Source of the DNA: Ursus arctos
Taxonomy: Eukaryota; Chordata; Mammalia; Carnivora; Ursidae
Direction: 5' to 3'
DNA: 64,000 nucleotides
NCBI RefSeq assembly: GCF_023065955.2
Contig: NW_026622985.1
Span: forward strand, 69,987,931 to 70,051,930
How positions within the stretch are numbered: position 1 is the stretch's first letter; each line of letters starts with the position of its first letter. The notes below the pieces were generated by a model. The model ran no database searches. It saw nothing but the letters and a program-made list of their open reading frames with translations, and was not told the origin of the DNA. Below, one piece after another: positions 9,911-21,637 of this stretch. The position numbers and the translations under genes were made by a program.

Positions 9911-12900
9911 TCTGATAGATGACTCTGGAACAAATAATGAAGAATTTTATAGCAACCATATTTGGGTTGCTTATGAAATAATTCCCCATTGGTAAATATT
10001 CCAACAATCTGTAAGGTCAATTATGAAGATTTGTTGATGGGTGAACATTGGTCTAGAACCTCTAAGTTCTTCCCAACCCTGAGATTAATGAGCAAGACTG
10101 TGTAACTGGGGAAAATAACATTATGGAAAAGAAGAGAGCAAGAAAGCACAAAAGAGAGGAGGAAAAAAGGAACAGTTCCATCATGGAAACACTTTCTCTG
10201 GCAGGAAAAAACAAACCAACAAGAAAACACCGAAGAAACTTAGAAGAAAATAAGATCCATGGCAGGAGTGTAGGCCTCTAAAGGAGGTTCTAATATCCTA
10301 AAACATCTCCCTACACCTAAAAGGAACTTACCTGCATTTTATTCTATTCCTAAAAGATAGTTGAACTCTGACAGATAACCAGCATCCTATAATTCTAAAT
10401 AATTTAAACTTAGCATTCATTTGTCACCTTTATGTCTTTTCTTATGCTATTTTTTTAAATAAAAAAGACTTGCAATAATTCATGGTGAAACTGGATAAGC
10501 TTTTCCAAAGTGACAAAATAATAACTCCATTTTTTGGCCCAAACATTTAGCTATTTGTGCTCTACTCCTTCAGAAAATACTTTGCTTTCATAGTAAGAGT
10601 CTTCAGAACCAAGTAATTTGAGTAACATGCCCTTTACAGCAACATTCTGCAAATTCTACTATTTCCAAATAAAGTAGTGTGCAGTTTTTCAGGGCCACAG
10701 TGTTTTACTATCTAAGTTTATTTTCAGTGACATGTTTATCCAACAGTTTCCAATGATCACAATAATTCTTAAAAAGGAAAAAGCATGCTTGTTAGTAAAA
10801 CGTGTTATGTGAATGTATGTAGACTGATAACAAGTGACAAGCAGAATCTTACATTCATTCACTAGTAGTAAGGAGAAAATGTCACCCACTCTATTTGAGA
10901 AATAATTATCATGTCCCAAAAGTGAGAAGGTGACATGAATATAGATGTTATAGGAAACAGTGCATACTTCAATGAAAAGTTTATTGTTTCTCTTGAGATT
11001 AGCATGATGAAAATGTTCTGAATGTTCTGAAGGATTCCTATCTTTCTAAGAAAATGCAAACATTTATTAAAATTGCTTTTGAAATCAGACATTTATTCAC
11101 TTACTAATTGTTTAACTAGAGAAAAATTTTTCAGACACAAGAATGACGATAGTCCTATATATGATGTATTTAATAGAGTAACTTCTTTAAAAAAATAGAG
11201 TAACTTCTTTAATATCTACCTTTAGATGCAATCCTGTCACTGTTCTAAACAAGGAACCCAGAAGTTAAAAAGCACTTGGCAGACAGACGGCCTAATTGGG
11301 TTTCACTGGCCCAGAAAGAGTGGATAAAGACACCTAAATTGCTTAATTTATTTTGTGCCTTTAAGTAGTATAAAAATATGCCTTATAGTTTCGTGTAACC
11401 ACAGAGCAGAAATAGACAAATATTATTTTAGTAAACTCTGCAGAAACAAAATTCTTCCCACATATTTACTGATAGAAAAATATAATCTAAAAATTCTCCT
11501 GCCCAACCCATTGGCAGTCTTCCAGTCTTCCATCTGCTCCATGCAGTTGGATTCCCTTTGCTCTTGATTCCCAGATGACTCTCTCAAGCATTAAAGGTCA
11601 TCTAGTAGACACTAAAACACTACTTTACAATAATCAGGTGGAAGGTATTCTATGTTTTTGTCTTTATTCTTATATTGGAAATATGTACTATACGAAACAA
11701 AACAAAAAAAAATTCCATCCTTTTTTCTCTTGACTAATGTAGATGAGCTATGTTATGTTTTTAAATTGGCATTTACTCTAAATGAAAGTAAAATAACGTT
11801 TGTAAAAAGAAGAATTACTAGAGAAAACAACGGCTTCAAATTCAGCCATACTTTTTCTGTCCAAAATAAAACCCCCAAGCCAAGAAAACCTCTAGATCTG
11901 TTGTTTCAATAATTAGTAATCTTACTATACACATTTCAGTTGGTATTTGGAAAACATGTAACTATTCATCTTTATAGAAATATGTTCCTATTTGAATATA
12001 GAGGAAGTTGTACTTACTAAGAAGTTAACTTGAAAGTTGGTGCTCACCAAAAGCTAATTAGCACCTATTTCATGTTCTGGAAAGATAAAATATCAAAGTC
12101 CTATGCACATGTCTTATTTATATAGAGAGTATTCCAGAAATGAATGGGATACTCAAAAGATTAAACAGGAACATCCTTTACTTATGGAAAACAGGATAAA
12201 ATAAATCTGAACTTAATTGTCATACATTGTTTTGAATAAGAATGGAATGACCTATCCTCTCAGCTCTAATCACGAATATAGACTTTTTAAGAGTGTACTT
12301 TTCCCTGTCTATTTCTATTAGTTAAGTATTTCCAAACAAAAATTAATTCTGGAAATTCTTGTGTATGAAAAGAGGTTTTTGGCCAGAAGAGGTGCTATTT
12401 GAAACAGCCAGAAGATTAAGTTGGCACTAATTACAAACAAATGACTATGTCTTAATATTAAACTAAAATTTCCCTGGTTCACTGGTACAAGACTAATTTT
12501 ACCCAGAATGTAGACAAAAAGACAAGTGATGGGTAAGAAAAAAAATTAATAAGCTTTAATTAAATGCCATAAAACTATCTGGTACCACCCCACAACAGTT
12601 GATTATTGAATAACTTTAATAATAGGTACTTTTTTATCTGTTACTTTAAACTGTTTTGTGGGAGGCTGTCCTGTGTATTGAGGAAGGGATAACTGGAGGG
12701 TGGGGATGGAGAGGGGAGAAGATGAAAAGATACACTGATGAAGAAGGACTAGGGGACATGGAGTAATGCAAGAAACAGTTTATGGGAAGACCACTATCCA
12801 CAGAGAGAATAGGTCACACAGGACACTGGAAGTCTTTCCAAATTTCTCAGGCTTAGTCCTTGCTGATAGTAAGCAAGTCTGGGAAGAGATGCTTAAGCAA

Positions 12901-13390
12901 TTGCCTGGCTGTTCACTAACAGGTCCATGGACTTCTCTGATAAGGTCACCTAAAACTTGAAAAGCTATTCAGTTGCTGAAGAGTCTCAAAAATTACTAAA
13001 CCTTACAACCTGAGGGAATCTAGAAGTCCCAAATTTCATTTTTCTAACTATGATTATTCAAACCATTCTGGCCCATATGAGGGTAGAGCAGGAGGTTGCA
13101 AGGTAGACAGGGCCTGGCAGTTGCTTCTTGTTGGTCTCTAAATGAGGTATATGTATCCCTCAAATAATACCAGCATGGTATTGAAAATCTGTAACTAATC
13201 AATGATAAAGGGTTCTTCTGAAAACTTAAGAGAGCAAACTAGTATCCTTAAGTTTAATTTCAAAAATCCCTGGAATTTCTGACAAATTAGTGTTACGATT
13301 CTGAGATTTATCTTAAGCATGGGTTTGTAAATGGACAGCCGGAGCTTAATTTTTCCCATTCACATGAAGAACTGTTCCAACAACGTCCTA
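9911..13390. other. long AT-rich intergenic stretch, no gene seen
   Basis: I find no recognisable exon, RNA gene or well-preserved transposon across about 3.5 kb. The only structured item is a 19-bp direct duplication at 11172–11190 and 11194–11212, reported as a finding. Open frames here are short and without recognisable domains. Confidence 0.4.
11172..11212. repeat. 19-bp direct duplication around an A3 spacer
   Basis: AATAGAGTAACTTCTTTAA occurs at 11172–11190 and again, identically, at 11194–11212, separated by AAA. The left junction reads ATTT/AATAG, close to an L1-endonuclease site. Confidence 0.9.
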
Positions 13391-13394
13391 TCTA

Positions 13395-13622
13395 AGGGTT
13401 CTCAGCCTAGGAAAGGAGGGGAAAGGTGACGTTGGCCCCCAGGGGACATTTGGCAATGTCTGGAAATGTTTTTGGTTGCTGTAACTGGGGAGTGCTATTG
13501 GCAACTAGTGGGCAGAGGGCAGAAATGCTGCTAAACACCCTGCAATGCACAAGACAGTCCCTCACAACAACGAGGGATCTGACCCAAAATGTCAATAGTG
13601 TTGACGTTGAGAAAACCTAGTC
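13395..13622 (+). repeat. MER5A (hAT-Charlie non-autonomous DNA transposon)
   Basis: The motifs GGTTCTCAGCC, 'GGCCCCCAGGGGACATTTGGCA', 'ATGTCTGGAAATGTTTTTGG', 'GCTGCTAAACACCCTGC', 'AATGCACAAGACAGTCCC' and the end 'ATGTCAATAGTGTTGACGTTGAGAAAACC' follow the MER5A consensus. The ends are terminal inverted repeats (GGTTCTCA / TTGAGAAAACC). An 'AAAGGAGGGGAAAGG' purine stretch replaces part of the left end. The two antiparallel open frames here are transposon shadows. Confidence 0.85.
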
Positions 13623-13793
13623 TACTCCAAATGTTTTAAACATTATTAATTCATAATACCGTATGGTGAAATTAAGGAGTCTTTATTATTTTCATTAATA
13701 ACCCATTTCACAATGGCAGTTTGAAAAACAAACCCTGCCTAAAGTTATATGTAAGTTACACGCAATGAAAAAATGACACCTTTGTGATTTACG
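13623..13793. other. intergenic DNA
   Basis: Nothing recognised. Confidence 0.4.
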
Positions 13794-13880
13794 AAAGGAA
13801 GGAAGGAAGGAAGGAAGGAAGGAAGGAAAAGGGAAGGAGAGGAAGGGGAGGGAATGGAAGAGGGAAAGGAAAGAAAGAGT
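13794..13880. repeat. (GGAA)n microsatellite
   Basis: About nine near-perfect GGAA units start at 13796, then degenerate into AAGGGAAGGAGAGGAAGGGG-type purine sequence. GGAA arrays can bind ETS factors; that is general knowledge and not shown here. Confidence 0.95.
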
Positions 13881-16024
13881 GGAGGGTAAAAATTTAGCTA
13901 TTTTTATTCATAAAGGCATTCACATACAATTTTCAATGAACCAGAAAAATCACCTTTCTCAGACAATACACTGAGAAAAGTAAGGAACAAAAGAATTATA
14001 AACTATCCAACTCATAAAAACTAATCAATTACCAAGTTGTTATTCTTCAAATATATTAAAATGCCATCTGAAAATCTTGTCAGAAGTTTTAACAGCTAGA
14101 AGATGAATATAACAGCATATATTTATTGTGAAATTTTTTAGTTCCCTTGGTTATAAAGCAATCGAAAAAAAAAAAAAACCTAAAGTAAGCTATTGAAGGA
14201 GTAATCCTGTGATTTGGGAGACACTAGAGTGTGCTCAGCCATTTAGCTCCAACTCACTTCCTGTCTTCTCCCTTTCTTGGTAGATTTCCCTTCCAGTTAG
14301 TAGGGACCATTTGCCTTGGTAATCACTGGTTTAAACTCCTTGAGAATAGTAGCTAACATTTCCTAAGCATCTATTAATAAGATAAGCAAAATCATTTTTA
14401 TAGCTCCTCTCAAAAAATCTATGGTATTACAATGATGAAAAGAAGAAGAAATTCATCAAAATAAGAACCTCACACAGATCAACCCATGGGGGAGGTGCTC
14501 AATAAAAATGTGATAGTGGATGAGTGAGTGAATCCCTCTTTTTTAAGCTCTATGCTAAATATGACAAACCTAGATGGGTTTCTTTTAGCTTAGGTTTTAG
14601 AGTCACATTTTCATAATTAACCATTTTACGAATGAATCTATAATCTAAGTTGTCCCATTAAGACAATGTTAATTTCTTCTACTTTTTGGCCTCCTGGCCC
14701 TGATGCCTGAAAAATGAGTCAATTACTTCTGATAACTATTGCAAATGTCTTACTAATCCCACTGGAAATGTAAACGTGATCAGAAGACAAAGAAAGGAAA
14801 GAAGCTTAGCCAGATTTTGAGCCATTGCTTAAACTCACTCTAGCACTATGGGAATGACTTTCTTCTTCAGCAATATCTTAAAATCTAGGATTATTTTAAG
14901 GAAAATAAACTTTTACAAAATGTTAGCTAGCTTAAACTCATTTCTTTTCCTTTTCCTGGTAATCATTATTATGAATTTTCTTAAGTATTAATTTCTTCTA
15001 TTCACTTTGATAAACAGTTTTTGGGTAACAACTCTAGAAGAGCCCCAACTCTTAGAGTCAGTCTGCTTAGGTGAAAGGAAGAGGTAGAGAAGGATAGAAA
15101 AAGCAATAAGCAAAATGTCTAAGTCATTACTTTGGAATGAACTGAACGTGAATAAAATTGGGAAAGAAAAATAAGAAAAGAAGAGAATGGGCAAGCAGGA
15201 CCACCTCTGAGACAAGAGGGGCACGATGACAGGCATGAGATTCAACCGTGGGGTTACAACACTGCTATCCATTTAATTATTAGAAATACTGAGGTTTTGG
15301 CTCCAAAATATTTTTCCTATTCAGATCCTGCTCTCTGCATATATTTTTATTGTTTCAAAAATAGTCTTTTTTTTTTTCTGAATAAGTAGTTCTTCAAATC
15401 CAGTTCACACACCAGGATTTAATACGTGCAGTAAGTTCCAAATACACTGTATTTCAGCAATACTTAAGTGAGTTCCTACTATGTCTCAGGCCCTGAGCAA
15501 GCAGCAGGCACCCTCACAAGTCTAAGGCCCTTTTGCTTTTGGCAAATTTTCACTAAGTACTTTCCCTCCCCAAACAAGTGTCTAAGGCCACCAGACTTTG
15601 AAGCCTTTATAAACATGCACACTCTTCCCTTCTGAAAGCTTTTGAGTGAGCACTCAGCAGTCGGGTTCTTCTACTGCAGAGTGGCTTTATGGTAGGGGTC
15701 TGATCACATGTTTCCTTCAGGTAGTTGTGTATGTGACAGCATGTTGGAGATACCTGACATCTTTTCAACAGGGCTTCATTCAAAGGCAAATCAAGCGTTT
15801 TAATTTAGAAAATAAAAAAAAAAGAGAGAGAGACCTCCTCTCCACTTTGAGAGTGCAAACTCCTAGGGGCACGGAGCTCACCAAAGCAATTCCATTTCCT
15901 CCCCTTGCCTCCAGCAGGCTCCCACATCTGTGTACACTGGGATAGCTGAATAACTGATGTGCTTCCTGGATCCTCTAGCACTTGTGCGATTGCCTGGCAA
16001 ACAGGTGTGTCCTGTGTATTAGAG
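13881..16024. other. intergenic DNA upstream of CAV2
   Basis: AT-rich and mostly featureless. A fragment at about 15460–15510 (CAATACTTAAGTGAGTTCC, 'CTATGTCTCAGGCCCTGAGCAAGC') matches the 'caacaaatatttattgagcacctac' class of old mammalian repeat. A14 occurs at about 14165 and T12 at about 15368. No exon is seen. Confidence 0.4.
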
Positions 16025-16375
16025 ATCATGTAAGAGTTTTACAGGAATTTAATTCTCAAGCCACAACTCTATGAAGCAGGAACAATTGCTCCCATTTTTT
16101 AAAAAAGACTTTTATGTATTTATCTGAGAGAGACAGAGATCCCAAGCAGGGGGGAGGGGCAGAGGGAGAAGCAGGCTCTCTGCTGAGCAGAACCATGGGA
16201 TCACGACCTGAGCCAGCCAGGCGCCCCCAGTTGCTCCCATTTTACGAGGAGGTAGCTGAGGTCCTGAGCACACACAGTAAACGGTAGAGCAGGGAGGCTA
16301 AGACAAACCCTGTGATTGAATACCCGCACTCCTAACCATCTAGCTGCCTCCCTGCAGGAAGTCCATCATCCCTGG
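16025..16375 (-). repeat. MIR SINE, antisense, split by a CAN-SINE
   Basis: On the + strand the left part (to 16098) reads 'TTCTCAAGCCACAACTCTATGAAGCAGGAACAATTGCTCCCATTTT'. After the inserted SINE it resumes (from 16231) 'TTTTACGAGGAGGTAGCTGAGGTCCTGAGCACACACAG…GGTAGAGCAGGGAGGC…CACTCCTAACCATCTAGCTGCCTCC'. Together they are the reverse complement of MIR. It ends about 45 bp before the CAV2 CpG island. Confidence 0.75.
16099..16230 (-). mobile_element. CAN-SINE (SINEC), antisense, inside a MIR
   Basis: The poly-T side, GACTTTTATGTATTTATCTG, precedes GAGAGAGACAGAG, 'GAGAAGCAGGCTCTCTGCTGAGCAG', 'GGGATCACGACCTGAGCC' and the tRNA-Lys-derived head ending GGCGCCCCC. The flanking target-site duplication TTGCTCCCATTTT is at 16086–16098 and 16231–16243, and is exact. 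It is shorter than the other copies, with an internal deletion between the B-box region and the head. Confidence 0.9.
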
Positions 16376-16409
16376 ACAGCCCTTAAGAATCTCAGTTCTA
16401 AGCGTTTAA

Positions 16410-17060
16410 GCGATAAGACCCAGCGGGCTCTCCGGCTCCTCTGTGGCGGGAATACGGGTCCCGGTCCCCAGGGCACGCTTCATCCGCCTGTGCAGAGCCG
16501 GAATGTGCCTGTTGGGATCATTCCCGGCCGGGAGGCAGATGTAGACCCGGCCAAAAAGTGGCGGCGGGACTCTCCGGGCGGGAGCCACCTCTCCGGCTGC
16601 GTCCGGTTCCCGCCCCTCAGGCCGGTCAGCGAGGCGGGGCTCGGGTCAGGCCCCCACCAGGGCAGTAGCCGGCAGCGGGAAGCAGCCGCCGCCCGGGACT
16701 CGCCGGGAGAGGCAAGGCGGGGCGGGGCCGTGCGCGACGGGAAGGGGAGGCCGCGCGGGCCGGGCTGCAGCAGCCGCCGCGCACCGATCGCTGCGATGGG
16801 GCTGGAGACCGAGAAGGCAGACGTCCAGCTCTTCATGGACGACGATGCCTACAGCCGCCACAGCGGCGTCGACTACGCCGACCTGGATAAATTCGCGGAC
16901 TCGGGCTCCGACCGGGATCCCCACCGGCTCAACTCGCATCTCAAGGTGAAGAAGCCTGGGGCGGGCCGTAACCTTGGCCCCGCCACGGCTTGGGGGCAGG
17001 GTGCCCCCTTTACCCCTGCCCGAACCCCAACCCCCAGCCTCGCCACTGGATCAGCCCAGC
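16410..17060. promoter_or_regulatory. CAV2: CAV2 CpG island and promoter
   Basis: The DNA is abruptly GC- and CpG-rich compared with both sides, and covers the first exon. Tandem GC boxes (Sp1/KLF type) are at 16715–16730 (AGGCGGGGCGGGGCCG), with more GGGCGGGA- and GGCGGGAC-type boxes at about 16560–16580 and 16632. No TATA box stands out, as expected for a CpG-island promoter. The transcription start is not determined; the start codon at 16796 places it probably within 16600–16770. Confidence 0.75.
16796..16945 (+). CDS. CAV2: caveolin-2, coding exon 1 (residues 1–50)
   Basis: First coding exon of caveolin-2, a hairpin membrane protein that joins caveolin-1 in hetero-oligomers and caveolae. 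It encodes the cytosolic N-terminus, starting [17 protein letters not shown] and ending [10 protein letters not shown]. Known regulatory residues are kept: Tyr19 and Tyr27 (Src-family sites), Ser23 and Ser36 (casein-kinase-type sites), and Met14, the start used for the shorter beta isoform. The start was chosen because GCGATGG is a good Kozak context (G at −3 and +4) and the reading frame matches the family's 162-residue length. The open frame continues upstream to 16316 only because the GC-rich leader lacks stops. It ends at AAG|GTGAAG, phase 0. Confidence 0.97.
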
Positions 17061-17268
17061 CGGGTCCGGGACCCGGAATTCACATGCCGTGGGGCCGCCT
17101 GTGTAATTAGGAATTCTTAGCCAAATTCCTGTGTGCCCAACCTCACCCTAAGAGAAGGGAGGGCACCCCAGCCAGCTCCTTCCTTCTCGCTTCTTCCACT
17201 GGAGCACTCCTGGTCCCCGGGCTTCAGGTTGGGTGACAGTTGGGGATCCCTGTGTCTTGCCTTTGCAG
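16946..17268 (+). other. CAV2: CAV2 intron 1 (323 bp)
   Basis: A short phase-0 intron bounded by GTGAAG and TTTGCAG. Its left half is still CpG-island sequence. Confidence 0.95.
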
Positions 17269-17456
17269 GTGGGCTTCGAGGATGTGATTGCAGAGCCGGT
17301 GTCTACGCACTCCTTTGACAAAGTGTGGATTTGCAGCCATGCCCTCTTTGAAATTAGCAAATACGTGATCTACAAGTTCCTGACCTTGTTCCTGGCTATC
17401 CCCATGGCCTTCGCTGCAGGAATTCTCTTTGCCACCCTCAGCTGTCTGCACATCTG
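17269..17456 (+). CDS. CAV2: caveolin-2, coding exon 2 (residues 51–113)
   Basis: Second coding exon. It starts with the caveolin signature FEDVIAEP at residues 53–60, then the scaffolding region [20 protein letters not shown] (about 66–85), then the intramembrane hairpin [21 protein letters not shown] (about 87–107). The central Pro95 is where the hairpin turns. Cys109, a conserved palmitoylation site, is present in LSCLHIW. The 188-nt exon ends after the second base of the Trp113 codon (CATCTG|GTGAG), so the following intron is phase 2. Acceptor TTTGCAG and donor GTGAGA both fit the consensus. Confidence 0.98.
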
Positions 17457-18524
17457 GTGAGAAGGGGCATACCGGGGTGGACCGACTTTCTGAAAAGTAG
17501 GAATGTTCTTTGCCACCTGCCCCCTGCACTCCCCTCTCCCAAGGCCTGTTTGCAAGAAAAACATGCATCAGCTCGCTGCAGTAGCAAGAACTGGGAGGCC
17601 TTGAAGGGCAGTGTGCTTTCTTTAGAATCATAGGTTGGGCTAAGAGTTTAAACAAGTAATGTTCCTCTGTCCTCCGGAGTGATTTTCCTTCTGATGTTAA
17701 TAAGGCCCAGCTGACTGTGGAGGTGGAGACCTGGAGGCCGTGCTTCCTGCCACAGGCTGTTCTCTTATAGAGCTGAGTTACGACTTGTGCCAGTGGTTCT
17801 GGGCAAGCCTCTTCTTTCTTTCATCACCTTTTATTCAGTCACCACATGCGCTTGGACTAAAACAAAAGTGAACTCTGAGAAAAATGCCAGTGACACTATA
17901 ATTGAACAAGGGTATCAGGCCTGGTTAAGCGGTGCTATGGAGGGGCTACTCTAATCCTGCCACTAGCAAATGGCAAGGATGAGGCCAGAGGAGATGCGGT
18001 GTGTGTGCAATTAAGGTGAGGGGCCCCCAACAGAAATGAATGAAAACTCAAGCTGCAGGATAATGCAATGAGAAGGCCTCCAAGTTACTTTTTACCTATG
18101 AGACAACATGGGGAGTGGCATCAACTTAAAGGGAAAATAAATATAGAGACCTACTGGGCATTAATAGGATGTTTTGAGTAACTTTATTCACACTCAAAAT
18201 GCATCATAAAACTTTGGAGAACATTTTAAGCATTAATAAATTTTTAAAGGAAAATGTTATTGTTTTAAAAGATATCCACTTTGTCCTGAGAGAAAGAACA
18301 TTCTGATCATCCCCCAGTATTGCAACAGCTGTCAAGATTGTGCTTTAGGGCAGTCCTGGCAAAATGTATAATCCTAAATGCCTCCATGTCTTTCTTAGTC
18401 ACTTTATATGGCATTGCCACACCCTAACACATGTTGTGTTCATTGTTAGAAGTTACAAAATTATTCTCAATTCCCCTTTACTTTGTAAATCAATTTCCTT
18501 TAGTTACTTAGCTAGCTAGTTACC

Positions 18525-19100
18525 TCAACCAGATAAATTTATTGAGTGCTTAGTTTGTGCTGGGCACTGGGCCAAGGATGAGTAAGATGTAGGATCTGCC
18601 TTCAGTTTACTCAGCATATCAGGGCAGCGGCTAGGATGTAGATGTAGATGCTGAGGAAGCAGGTGCTGAGGAAAACTCTGTTAAAACTGTTGAGGAAGAG
18701 GGAGGCACTGGGAAGGCTTCATAGGGAAAAAGGAGTCTAAAAAGTCTTTTAAAGGATAAATAAAAATTCTGGGTGCCTGGGTGGCTCAATTGGTTAAGCG
18801 GCCAACTCTTGATTTCAGCTCAGGTCATGATCTCAGGGTCAAGAGACTGAACCTTGCGCCAGGCTTGGCGCTCAACATGGAGTCTGCTGGAGGATTCTTT
18901 CTCTCCCTCTCCCTTTGTCCCTCCCCTTATTTGCAGGCTGTCTCTCTCTCTAAAATAAATAAATAAATCTTTTTAAAAAAGGAAAAAAAGCATAAATAAA
19001 AATTCACCAAATAAGTAAAGGACAAAGAACACCAACTTAATTTGATCACTAAAGATGGAAAACAACTAAAATATACTGAAAGTGCCAAAAGACTGCCAGA
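18525..19100 (+). repeat. ancient mammalian repeat, split by a CAN-SINE (family not assigned)
   Basis: Left part: 'AAATTTATTGAGTGCTTAGTTTGTGCTGGGCACTGGGCC', then 'GAGGCACTGGGAAGGCTTCATAGGG'. After the SINE it resumes 'ATAAATAAAAATTCACCAAATAAGTAAAGG'. This is the old 'ttattgagcacctactatgtgccaggcac … ggaaggcttc … ggatgaataggagttcaccagg' class seen widely in mammals. I recognise the class but do not name the family. Confidence 0.5.
18770..18991 (+). mobile_element. CAN-SINE (older SINEC subfamily)
   Basis: The tRNA-Lys-derived head TGGGTGCCTGGGTGGCTCAA is followed by 'GGTTAAGCGGCCAACTCTTGATTTCAGCTCAGGTCATGATCTCAGGGTC', a CT-rich region, then (AAAT)n and an A tail. The target-site duplication ATAAATAAAAATTC at 18756–18769 and 18992–19005 is exact. 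The 'GGTCATGATCTCAGGGTC' block marks it as the general SINEC type, distinct from the 'GGGCGTGATCCCGG' copies elsewhere in the window. Confidence 0.95.
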
Positions 19101-20400
19101 GGAATGCAAATCTTTGCCTTTATACATAAGCAAATGCACAAAGACCAGATGTATAGTTAGCTCATATTCTGACATTAGCACATGGATTTTTTAAAAGAGG
19201 CCTAAGCCAACACATAAAATTTTGGATTCCTAATTAACCCAAACCAGTCATCTAACCTCTTTCAAAACTGTGGAAAACTGAGTGACCACATAACATATTG
19301 TGAAATGTTGGCTATTAAGCTGTTTGGAAATAAAGAGTGTCATAGTTATAATCAACAAAGCTGGGCTTTCCTAAAGCGCTCGCTGAGGAATTGAAAACAA
19401 AATGGTTTTCATTTACTAAATGGTGGAAAGATATTACCAAATGATGCTTCTCTTCACCTGGCTGACCTGAAAACAGAAGGTGGTTTTTTTGTGTGTGCAG
19501 CACTTCTAATGGTGAATCATCAAACCATTTCTTTTTCAGACACATAAAATGTATTATTTAACCTCAGCTTGTTTTTCAAATTACATTCATGTGGGTCATT
19601 AATATTTAACAATCATCCATTCATCATCAGGCAACTGAGATTGCAAGTAGAGGAGTTACTTCAAACAAAAAAATGCTTAAAAGTTAGTTTATATCTTGAT
19701 AAAATAGATTTATCATTAATAGATTACATTCCCATGACATGATAAGACCAGATCAAGGAGAGACCTTATGGAAAAAAAAAAACAAAACCCTATTTGAATA
19801 AGCCTTTCTTCTGCATTGTTTCACTTCCCCTTCTTCCTTTTTTTTCCTTTTCCAGGGGGGTAGGGGTTGTTATTACCAAGAGGCTGGGAACCAAACTATG
19901 AAAGTACGCAGTAATAGATACTCAAACCACATCACATCATCACAATGGATCTGATTTTAGATTCTTAAACAAACAAATAACAACAACAAAAAACCCCAGA
20001 ACTCAAATCTGGTGATGTTGGATCCTAGGTCAGAAATACAGGTCATGAGGGACCAGTGGGTTGTTTTGATACAATACCGCATTCAGACTTAGATAACCAC
20101 CTTTGGCAACAGCAGATTATTGGTCACAAGGCGATCATATCAAAGAAATGAGGCTGGAGCTCCCTTACCCTGTGTTTGCTGGGATGCAATTCAAATAGAT
20201 AGCCCAACTTATAGAAATATAGTAGCAGCAATTTCGCTTCTAGAAGAGATTTTTAATACAGCAAATTGCGATGACAATGCAATCTACATGACACTATAGT
20301 AATACAAAGCTAAGTAAAAGTTTCTGTCCCAAGGGCTTTGTCCAATGAAGGAATGTATAATCAAAGAAATTATAAGATTTCTTTAAGAAGTGTTTGGATC

Positions 20401-20604
20401 GGGTGCCTGGGTGGCTAAGTAGGTTAAGCGTCTGCCTTTGGCTCAGGTCATGATCCAGGAGTCCCTGAATTGAGTCTCCCATCAAGCTCCCTGCTCAGCG
20501 GGGAATCTGCTTCTCCCTCTGCCCTTCACTCTCCTTGTGCGCTCTCTCTCTCTCCCCCCCCCCCAGATAAATAAATAAAACCTTAAAAAAAAAAAAAAAA
20601 AAGG
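20401..20604 (+). mobile_element. CAN-SINE
   Basis: Head GGGTGCCTGGGTGGCTAAG, then 'TAAGCGTCTGCCTTTGGCTCAGG', then 'TCATGATCCAGGAGTCCCTG', a CT run with C10 and an A18 tail. The target-site duplication AGTGTTTGGATC at 20389–20400 and 20605–20616 is exact. Confidence 0.95.
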
Positions 20605-20856
20605 AGTGTTTGGATCATTAGATCCTCTGACCCACAGTGAGAGAACAACTTAAAATAAAATTAAAATGAGTTTACCACGTCCTATCACCTGAAGTCTCAA
20701 ATGTAAGCAGCCATACTTTGCTGAACTGGAAAGTCCACTTTTGTCCTGTGCTTCATTCCTTTTAGGACATAGAGATCTAAGAAGTTATGGGATAGAAAAT
20801 GTCTCAGCCTAAGGAAGAGTGGAAAGCATATTGTATTCTCACTGAAGTAGAATTGG

Positions 20857-20915
20857 TTAGGAAGCTTTCTGATTTTTTTATTTTATTTTATTTTTTTTAG
20901 GAGGCTTTCTGATTT
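20857..20915. repeat. 19-bp direct duplication around a T/A-rich 21-bp insert (tail-only insertion candidate)
   Basis: TTAGGAAGCTTTCTGATTT (20857–20875) recurs at 20897–20915 with one mismatch (A→G). The 21-bp insert between them is made only of T and A in (TTTTA)n pattern, like the reverse complement of a retroelement tail. No retroelement body is present. Confidence 0.85.
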
Positions 20916-21637
20916 AAACTGTAGTCTTACCATACATCAATTTGAGATGGTTTTGTTTTCACTATATATTCTGACTTCAAATTGTTCTACTTATCATCAT
21001 CATATACACATTATAATGACAGCATCATATAGACATTTTAAGGGTGCGTAGTAAGTGTTATTCCTTATAGCCGATCTGTAAGAGCTCCTGTTCAACTGTC
21101 CTTTGTAGTTATATGCCCAAGGCCACACATCAATGAGAAACATAATGGGATAAGAAGTCAAAAGTTGTCATCATTCGGGTTTCTATTCAACTGTTTAGCT
21201 TTGAAACACCTAGTAATTCATTTTCTTTAAAAATGTAAGTCTTTAGTGCTTAGAACAAAATATGAGATAAAAATAAATGTGTATGCAATCCATATGAATA
21301 ATTCAGTATTCTAAAAATATCTTAATCCATCAGACAGTTGCCTGATCTTCCTTCACTGTTGGCTAAAACACAATAGACCTTTATTTAAGTCACATTTTAA
21401 TAGCAAACCAAGAAAATCAACCTTACTTCCTTGTGCCCATCCAGATAATAATAAAAATTCCATTGAGGCTACCAGCAATTCCTGAGAATTCAAAGATACT
21501 TTTGTGCTCAAATAGCACTACTACAACAGAGAGCATTATTCAGAGGATTATAAAGAAAATCAGCTTGAGGAATGTGAACAATTACACTTATCTTAAGAAA
21601 AGACATATGGAAAAAATAATTTCAGGATAGTCTAGGT

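Noticed and set aside
16316..17110. 264-codon open frame on + strand
   Set aside because: Only codons from 16796 to 16945 are real (CAV2 exon 1). The rest is GC-rich leader and intron without stops.
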